Below, in pieces: positions 7,204-11,695 of a DNA stretch of 11,695 bases. The notes under the pieces were generated by a model, which worked only from the letters and a program-made list of their open reading frames with translations, was not told where the DNA came from and made no database searches. How positions within the stretch are numbered: the first letter of the stretch is position 1; each line of letters begins with the position of its first letter. The stretch comes from an uncultured Clostridia bacterium (GTDB lineage: Bacteria; Bacillota; Clostridia; TANB77; CAG-508): NCBI GenBank assembly GCA_947632745.1, contig CANRQH010000039.1, positions 1 through 11,695 on the forward strand, written 5' to 3'. Position numbers and translations under genes: made by a program.

Positions 7204-7387
7204 CAAGCTCGAAATTAATAAAATTTTTATAAAAAACGCTGGAGTGCTTTTAAGCTAGAAATTCTTACACTTTTTTATGGAAAGAGTTCAAGTTTATCTT
7301 GGAAGGGTGCCATAAAAAAGAGTTAGAATTTCTGCGAAAAAGTAAGGGACAAAGGTTTTTATAAAAATTTTATTAATTTCGAGCTTG
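7204..7387. mobile_element. 184-bp foldback element (MITE-like) with 32-bp inverted ends
   Basis: Bases 7204-7235 and 7356-7387 are perfect inverted repeats of 32 bases, starting CAAGCTCGAAATTAATAAAA. Inside, 7257-7280 and 7310-7333 form a second inverted repeat matching at 22 of 24 positions, leaving a 29-base loop. The ends extend imperfectly for about 12 more bases. No coding ORF of note is inside. Size, structure and the place between converging genes fit a non-autonomous transposable element; as RNA it would be a very long hairpin and could end transcription from both sides. I see no clear target duplication. Confidence 0.7.
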
Positions 7388-7414
7388 TAAACTGTAACAT
7401 ATGTATAATAATTA

Positions 7415-9256
7415 TCATTTTTTCACTTTTAATAGCCTTAAAGCATTAATAATTGCAATTATAGAAACACCTACATCTGCAAATACCGCTTCCCACATAG
7501 AAGCTATTCCAAATGCGCTTAAAATTAAAATAAGTATTTTTATAAAAATTGCAAATATTATATTTTCTTTAACAATTCTTAATGTTTTTCTTGATAATTT
7601 AATTGCATTTACTATTTTTGATGGTTCATCTGTCATAAGTACAATATCTGCTGCTTCTATTGCTGCATCTGACCCTAAGCCTCCCATTGCTATGCCTATG
7701 TCTGAAATAGCTAAAACTGGTGCATCATTTATTCCATCCCCTACAAAAACAAGTTTACCGCTTTTGCTTTTTTCTTTTAACAAACTTTCTACCTTTTCTA
7801 CTTTTTCTTGTGGTAAAAGCCCTGTATATACTTTATCTAATTCTAATTCTTTTGCAATACTTTCTCCTATTTCTTTTGTATCTCCTGTGAGCATTACTGT
7901 TTGTTTTATATTGTTTTTCTTTAGGTCATTTATTGCTTTTGCAGAATCTTCTTTTACTTTGTCTGCAATTACTATATACCCTACAAAATTTCCATCTACT
8001 GCAACATACAAAATTGTACCTATATCATTTGATTTTGTAAACTCTATTTTTCTTTCTTTCATTAATTTTTCGTTTCCAACTAGCACCTCTTGGTTTTCTA
8101 TTTGAGATACTATTCCAAGACCTGCTAATTCTTCTGTTTTTTGTATTTTACTTTCATCAATTTCTTTGCCATATGCTTTTTTTACAGACAAAGCTATTGG
8201 ATGATTTGAGTAATTTTCGCTATATGCTGTAATTTTTAATAATTCTTCTTCACTAATGTCTACTGGTTTAACCTTTTGTACTTCAAATATTCCTTTAGTT
8301 AATGTTCCTGTTTTGTCAAATACCATTATTTCAGTATTAGCAAGCCCTTCTAAATAGTTACTTCCTTTTATTAAAATTCCCATTTTAGAAGCTCCACCTA
8401 TTCCCCCAAAAAAGCTTAATGGTATTGAAATAACTAAGGCACAAGGACAAGATACAACTAAAAATGATAATGCTCTATATAGCCATTCAGAAAACGTAGC
8501 ATCTTTTATAATAAGTGGTGGCACAATTCCAAGTATTAAAGCTAGAATTACAACTGTTGGTGTATAATATTTTGCAAATTTTGTAATAAAATTTTCTGAT
8601 TTTGATTTTTTATTACTTGCATTTTCAACTAAATCTAATATTTTATTTACTGTTGATTCTCCATATTCTTTTGTAACTTTTATTTTTATAACACCTGTTA
8701 AATTTATACATCCACTTAAAACTTGATTTCCATTTTGTACATCTTGTGGCATAGATTCTCCTGTTAATGCTTTTGTGTCTATACTTGAAGTTCCTTCTAT
8801 AATGCATCCATCTAATGGAATTTTTTCTCCCGGTTTTACTATAATTATTTCGTCAATCTTTACTTCTTCTGGGCTTACTTTTTTAATTTCTCCATTTCTT
8901 TCTACATTTGCAAAATCTGGCCTTATGTTCATTAAATCTGAAATTGATTTTCTTGATTTATCTACAGCATAATCTTGAAATATCTCTCCTATTTGATAAA
9001 ATAACATAACAGCTACTGCTTCTGGGAATTCTCCTATTCCAAATGCACCAATTGTCGCAACTGTCATTAAAAAATGTTCATCAAGAACCTCTCCTTTAAA
9101 AATATTTTTTATTGCTTCTACTACAATTTCAAGCCCTACAATTATATAAGCTATTATAAATATTGTATTATTTATCCATTGATTATTAAAATTTATTATA
9201 AGCCCAATAGCAAATAATATAGCTGATATTATAACTTTAATTACATCTTTTTTCAT
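7415..9256 (-). CDS. cadA: Heavy-metal P1B-type ATPase (Zn2+/Cd2+/Pb2+ export)
   Basis: The 613-residue membrane pump uses ATP to export soft divalent metals. Visible motifs are paired N-terminal helices (about 5-50), the TM3/TM4 region (about 62-92), TGES (165-168) of the actuator, CPC (270-272) in a metal-binding helix, phosphorylated D314 in DKTGTLT, the HP pair (H352, P353) of heavy-metal pumps, TGD (457-459), GDGIND (506-511), K573 in TM7 and DVG (594-596) in TM8. CPC with TM7 Lys and TM8 D-x-G points to the P1B-2 (Zn/Cd/Pb) class over copper pumps. It has no N-terminal HMA domain, which is normal for shorter members. The gene lies 103 bases downstream of an ArsR-type repressor, likely in one operon. 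ATG is 10 bases from AGGAAG. Exact metal preference is inferred. Confidence 0.93.
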   Translation of the reverse strand: MKKDVIKVIISAILFAIGLIINFNNQWINNTIFIIAYIIVGLEIVVEAIKNIFKGEVLDEHFLMTVATIGAFGIGEFPEAVAVMLFYQIGEIFQDYAVDKSRKSISDLMNIRPDFANVERNGEIKKVSPEEVKIDEIIIVKPGEKIPLDGCIIEGTSSIDTKALTGESMPQDVQNGNQVLSGCINLTGVIKIKVTKEYGESTVNKILDLVENASNKKSKSENFITKFAKYYTPTVVILALILGIVPPLIIKDATFSEWLYRALSFLVVSCPCALVISIPLSFFGGIGGASKMGILIKGSNYLEGLANTEIMVFDKTGTLTKGIFEVQKVKPVDISEEELLKITAYSENYSNHPIALSVKKAYGKEIDESKIQKTEELAGLGIVSQIENQEVLVGNEKLMKERKIEFTKSNDIGTILYVAVDGNFVGYIVIADKVKEDSAKAINDLKKNNIKQTVMLTGDTKEIGESIAKELELDKVYTGLLPQEKVEKVESLLKEKSKSGKLVFVGDGINDAPVLAISDIGIAMGGLGSDAAIEAADIVLMTDEPSKIVNAIKLSRKTLRIVKENIIFAIFIKILILILSAFGIASMWEAVFADVGVSIIAIINALRLLKVKK

Positions 9257-9359
9257 TGTTAATTTTCTTCCTTTCTCTTTTTTACTTTGCCGTCATATAG
9301 TTATGCAAAATCATATTATTTTAAACTATAATATTTTATATGCTCTGCCTATATTTTCT
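9257..9359 (-). other. Spacer between repressor and metal ATPase genes
   Basis: This 103-base gap holds TATAGTT (9296-9302) and AACTATA (9324-9330), a weak inverted repeat with a 21-base loop. I see neither a strong promoter nor a T-run terminator, so read-through from the repressor gene is likely. Confidence 0.35.
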
Positions 9360-9722
9360 TTATTTTCTATGTTCTATATGTTCAGCACCTATTTCAAATA
9401 CTTCTTTTACATGATTATCGTCTAACATATAAAAAACTTCTTTACCTAATTTTCTACATTTTACAATTCCGCTTCTTCTTAATGTTCCTAATTGATGTGA
9501 AATAGAAGATTTACTCATGCCCAATACATTTGCAATATCACATACACACATTTCATTTTGATCTAATGCAAATAAGATTTTTGTTCTAGTTGTATCTCCT
9601 AAAATTTTAAAAAATTCTGCAAGTTTATTAAACATATCTTCATCTGGCATTTTTTTTATCGTTTTGTCTACAACCTCTTGATGAATTACATTACAATCAC
9701 ATATAAACTCGTTTTTAGACAT
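9360..9722 (-). CDS. cadC: ArsR/SmtB family metal-sensing repressor (CadC-like)
   Basis: The 120-residue winged-helix repressor releases DNA on binding metal. The helix-turn-helix is about residues 57-83 ('MCVCDIANVLGMSKSSISHQ'). It carries both known metal-site types of the family: N-terminal C8 and C10 with C59 and C61 (the CadC-type alpha-3 thiolate site), and D102, H104, H115, H118 in the last helix with the spacing of the SmtB/CzrA alpha-5 zinc site. A Cd/Pb/Zn-responsive role is therefore likely. AGGAGGT six bases before the ATG marks the start. It precedes the metal ATPase on the same strand, and two matching palindromes lie in its promoter, so it probably represses itself and the pump. 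Confidence 0.92.
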   Translation of the reverse strand: MSKNEFICDCNVIHQEVVDKTIKKMPDEDMFNKLAEFFKILGDTTRTKILFALDQNEMCVCDIANVLGMSKSSISHQLGTLRRSGIVKCRKLGKEVFYMLDDNHVKEVFEIGAEHIEHRK

Positions 9723-9750
9723 TGCTACCTCCTTGTTTTATAAAATTAGG

Positions 9751-9766
9751 TTGAATACTTATTCAA
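9751..9766. promoter_or_regulatory. ArsR-type operator O1
   Basis: TTGAATACTTATTCAA is a perfect 7-2-7 palindrome located just downstream of the predicted transcription start of the repressor gene. It shares both 7-base arms with the second copy at 9785. Confidence 0.82.
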
Positions 9767-9777
9767 CTGTTACTTAT

Positions 9778-9807
9778 ATTATAGTTGAATAGTTATTCAA
9801 TTGTCAA
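9778..9807 (-). promoter_or_regulatory. Promoter of the repressor/ATPase operon
   Basis: On the minus strand TTGACA (9807-9802), an 18-base spacer and TATAAT (9783-9778). The spacer contains operator O2, so bound repressor should block RNA polymerase. Confidence 0.8.
9785..9800. promoter_or_regulatory. ArsR-type operator O2
   Basis: TTGAATAGTTATTCAA, a perfect 7-2-7 palindrome between -35 and -10. It is offset from O1 by 34 bases, close to three helical turns, which would place two dimers on the same DNA face. Confidence 0.85.
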
Positions 9808-9812
9808 TGCTT

Positions 9813-9850
9813 TTTTAATTTTTTTATATAATTTTAATTTTTTTATATAA
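9813..9850. repeat. Tandem direct repeat, 2 x 19 bp
   Basis: TTTTAATTTTTTTATATAA occurs twice without a gap, at 9813-9831 and 9832-9850. It lies upstream of the repressor promoter and is probably a slippage product in AT-rich DNA. An AT-rich upstream element is possible. Confidence 0.75.
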
Positions 9851-9893
9851 CTTTTTAGTCTTCTCTTTTTTATTGAATATCAAATTTTTGCCG

Positions 9894-9959
9894 TAAAAAA
9901 TACACCTCTATTAAGATTGTACCATAATTTCTTTATGTCCTACTTAATATGGCGTATTT
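9894..9959 (-). terminator. Probable terminator of the cardiolipin synthase gene
   Basis: On the minus strand AAATACGCC pairs with GGTGTATTT (one G-U) and, after a small internal loop, TATTAAG pairs with CTTAATA. The stem ends in a run of six T at 9900-9895. It lies 55 bases after the gene's stop. The 27-base loop is long for a terminator. Confidence 0.5.
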
Positions 9960-10013
9960 CACTTCTATTTTTATAAAAATTATTAAATTACTCTCAGTTT
10001 TTTATCACATTTA

Positions 10014-11513
10014 CTACATAAGTGGTGCAACTAATCTTAATGCTGATTGCCAAATTGATTTAAAGAATTTTGGATTTGCATCACTTTTAGATACTTCTAC
10101 ACTTTTTTCCATAGTATTAATTAAATCTTTTTTTATATCTTTAATTACATCTACACCTTCCATATAACATCCACACTCAAAATGCAAATATAAACTTCTA
10201 TAATCCAAATTTATTGTACCTACAGTTGCAACATTATCATCTGATACAAATACCTTGCTATGTACAAATCCTGGAGTATATTTATATATTTTTACTCCTC
10301 CTTTTACTAAAGGTTCTACATATGATTCTGTAAGTGTATATACTATTTTTTTATCTGGTATACCTGGTATTACAATTCTAACATCTACTCCTCTTTTTAC
10401 AGCTAATGTTAAGGCGTTTATCATATCAGTATCTATAATTAAATATGGTGTAAAAATATAAACATAGTCATTTGCCTGATTTATAATATTTAGATATACA
10501 TCTTCTCCAGTAATTTCAGTATCTAATGGTGTTTCACCATATGGTACTATGTATCCTTGTGGTTCTTCTTTATTTGTAAAATCATATTTGAATTTATTAA
10601 AATCTTCATCTTCTTTTTTAAAAGCATTCCACATAGTTAAAAACATTACTGTATAATTCCAAACGGCATCTCCTGAAATCTTTATTGCATTATCCTTCCA
10701 ATGACCATATTTACTATTCATATTTATATATTCATCTGCAATATTAATTCCTCCTGAAAAAGCTACCTTTCCATCAATATCTAAGATTTTTCTATGGTCT
10801 CTATTATTCATTATAACTCCTGCAATAGGATTTAATTTGTTAAATACTACACATTTAATTCCTTTTGCCTCAAGTTCATTTGGATATGATTTTTTTAATG
10901 TAGATAAACATCCCAAATCATCATACATAACTCTTACATCTACCCCTTGTTTAGCCTTTTCTTCTAAGATTTCTAAAATAGAATCCCACATTTTGCCATG
11001 AGCTACAATAAAATATTCAAAAAATATAAATTCTTTTGCTTTTTTTAATTCTTCTAACATATCTTTAAATGCTATTTCTCCAAGTGGATAATAAGTAATG
11101 TCATTGTTCGTTGTTATTGGATAACCTGCAAAATCACTTAAATACCTCATTTTACCGTTGTTTTTAAATTGTTCTTTTATTTTTTCATTTTGAACTAAAT
11201 ACTTTTTACTTTCGCTTTCACTTTGCTTTATATTTTTTAAAGTTTTACTATTATTTTTATTTCTATAAAATATTATATAAAGTAATGTTCCCAGTATTGG
11301 AAATAATATTAAACTAATAATTATTGGCAATGTATATGAATAATTTTTGCTTTCTCTTATTAAATGAAGTGTAAGTAATAATCCTATTATTTTGAAAAAT
11401 ACATAAACTATATAAAAATTTTCTATGAAAAATAAGTACATTCCCAATGATAATGCTATTTGTAATATTAATCCTACTATTACAATAATTCCTCTTTCTA
11501 TTGCCATTTTCAT
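10014..11513 (-). CDS. cls: Cardiolipin synthase (phospholipase D family)
   Basis: This membrane enzyme joins two phosphatidylglycerol molecules to make cardiolipin and glycerol. The 499-residue protein has hydrophobic N-terminal helices (about 8-30, 33-52 and 60-83), then a charged linker and two phospholipase D domains. The first HKD motif is H240, K242, D247 ('HRKILDIDGKVAFSGGIN'); the second is H418, K420, D425 ('HSKVFVSDDNVATVGTINLD'). Length and layout match bacterial Cls, and both catalytic motifs are intact. AAAGGAG lies nine bases before the ATG; a second ATG two codons on cannot be excluded. It has its own promoter and stands alone as a transcription unit. The ending APLM is a usual tail for this family in Firmicutes. 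Confidence 0.94.
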   Translation of the reverse strand: MKMAIERGIIVIVGLILQIALSLGMYLFFIENFYIVYVFFKIIGLLLTLHLIRESKNYSYTLPIIISLILFPILGTLLYIIFYRNKNNSKTLKNIKQSESESKKYLVQNEKIKEQFKNNGKMRYLSDFAGYPITTNNDITYYPLGEIAFKDMLEELKKAKEFIFFEYFIVAHGKMWDSILEILEEKAKQGVDVRVMYDDLGCLSTLKKSYPNELEAKGIKCVVFNKLNPIAGVIMNNRDHRKILDIDGKVAFSGGINIADEYINMNSKYGHWKDNAIKISGDAVWNYTVMFLTMWNAFKKEDEDFNKFKYDFTNKEEPQGYIVPYGETPLDTEITGEDVYLNIINQANDYVYIFTPYLIIDTDMINALTLAVKRGVDVRIVIPGIPDKKIVYTLTESYVEPLVKGGVKIYKYTPGFVHSKVFVSDDNVATVGTINLDYRSLYLHFECGCYMEGVDVIKDIKKDLINTMEKSVEVSKSDANPKFFKSIWQSALRLVAPLM

Positions 11514-11560
11514 AAAATATTTCTCCTTTACTTATATTCTATTCATTTTGTTTCATTTTT

Positions 11561-11589
11561 ATTTTAGTGTTTTTATCTTTTTTTGTCAA
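11561..11589 (-). promoter_or_regulatory. Promoter of the cardiolipin synthase gene
   Basis: On the minus strand TTGACA (11589-11584), a 17-base A-rich spacer and TAAAAT (11566-11561), about 48 bases before the ATG. Confidence 0.7.
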
Positions 11590-11617
11590 TATTGTCTATA
11601 AGTTCAAACTTAAAATG

Positions 11618-11662
11618 TGTTACTATTCACAGCCCAAAAATTCTTGTAACATAACAGTAACA
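11618..11662. repeat. Weak inverted repeat at window edge
   Basis: TGTTACT (11618-11624) and AGTAACA (11656-11662) are inverted copies with a 31-base loop. No gene is visible from 11590 to 11695. It may be an old repeat-family remnant or the far-side regulatory DNA of a gene outside the window. Confidence 0.3.
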
Positions 11663-11695
11663 GAAATTTAATACAAAAAAGATGGCTATAATAAT

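Noticed and set aside
7204..7387. CRISPR or tandem array at the foldback region
   Set aside because: There are only two copies of each arm, inverted and nested, with no regular spacer pattern.
7401..8105. 234-codon plus-strand ORF
   Set aside because: It is the antisense shadow of the metal ATPase 3' half, with Ser/Thr/Ile-rich low-complexity content and no ribosome site.
9885..9935. Promoter and start of a short gene reading TATGGTACAAT then AGAGGTG on the minus strand
   Set aside because: No usual start codon follows the ribosome-like sequence and the frame is short and lysine-rich. The stem with a T-run is better explained as a terminator.

Overview
The window is very AT-rich, uses TGA as a normal stop, has AGGAGG-type ribosome sites and carries class III (oxygen-sensitive) ribonucleotide reductase. 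This suggests a low-GC, strictly or facultatively anaerobic Firmicute, most likely in Clostridia. I cannot name the species from sequence alone. Nearly all genes lie on the minus strand; the one clear plus-strand gene is a Crp/Fnr-type regulator at 6538-7179.

Region 1 (1-3570) is a decayed mobile-element zone. From left to right it holds an intact AAA ATPase with a DUF4143 nuclease-like C-terminus, a large serine recombinase split by one frameshift, a 41-codon ORF coupled to the recombinase, a short orphan coding remnant, and a ZIP-family metal transporter gene. The ZIP gene has a one-base frameshift and then ends abruptly at its HDIPE motif. The simplest reading is that a recombinase-bearing element entered the ZIP gene and most of the element and the ZIP 3' half were later lost. 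The ATPase has a near-consensus promoter overlain by a 31-bp dyad.

Region 2 (3672-7179) is anaerobic dNTP synthesis. nrdD and nrdG form a translationally coupled pair (ATGA overlap) ending in a two-tier hairpin terminator. Divergent to nrdD is the Crp/Fnr-type gene. A perfect 7-4-7 dyad between them is a good candidate for its binding site.

Region 3 (7204-9807) is metal resistance. A 184-bp foldback element with perfect 32-bp inverted ends (MITE-like) sits between the converging 3' ends of the regulator and a P1B-type Zn/Cd/Pb ATPase. Upstream of the ATPase is an ArsR/CadC-type repressor. Its promoter carries two copies of a 7-2-7 palindrome, one between -35 and -10 and one downstream of the start site, so autorepression relieved by metal is well supported.

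Region 4 (9813-11695) holds a 19-bp tandem repeat, a probable terminator and a cardiolipin synthase gene with its own promoter. The last 100 bases hold only a weak inverted repeat.

I see no tRNA, rRNA, CRISPR array or convincing riboswitch. The most interesting parts are the decayed recombinase/ZIP junction with its small overlapping ORF, the foldback element, and the regulatory dyads.
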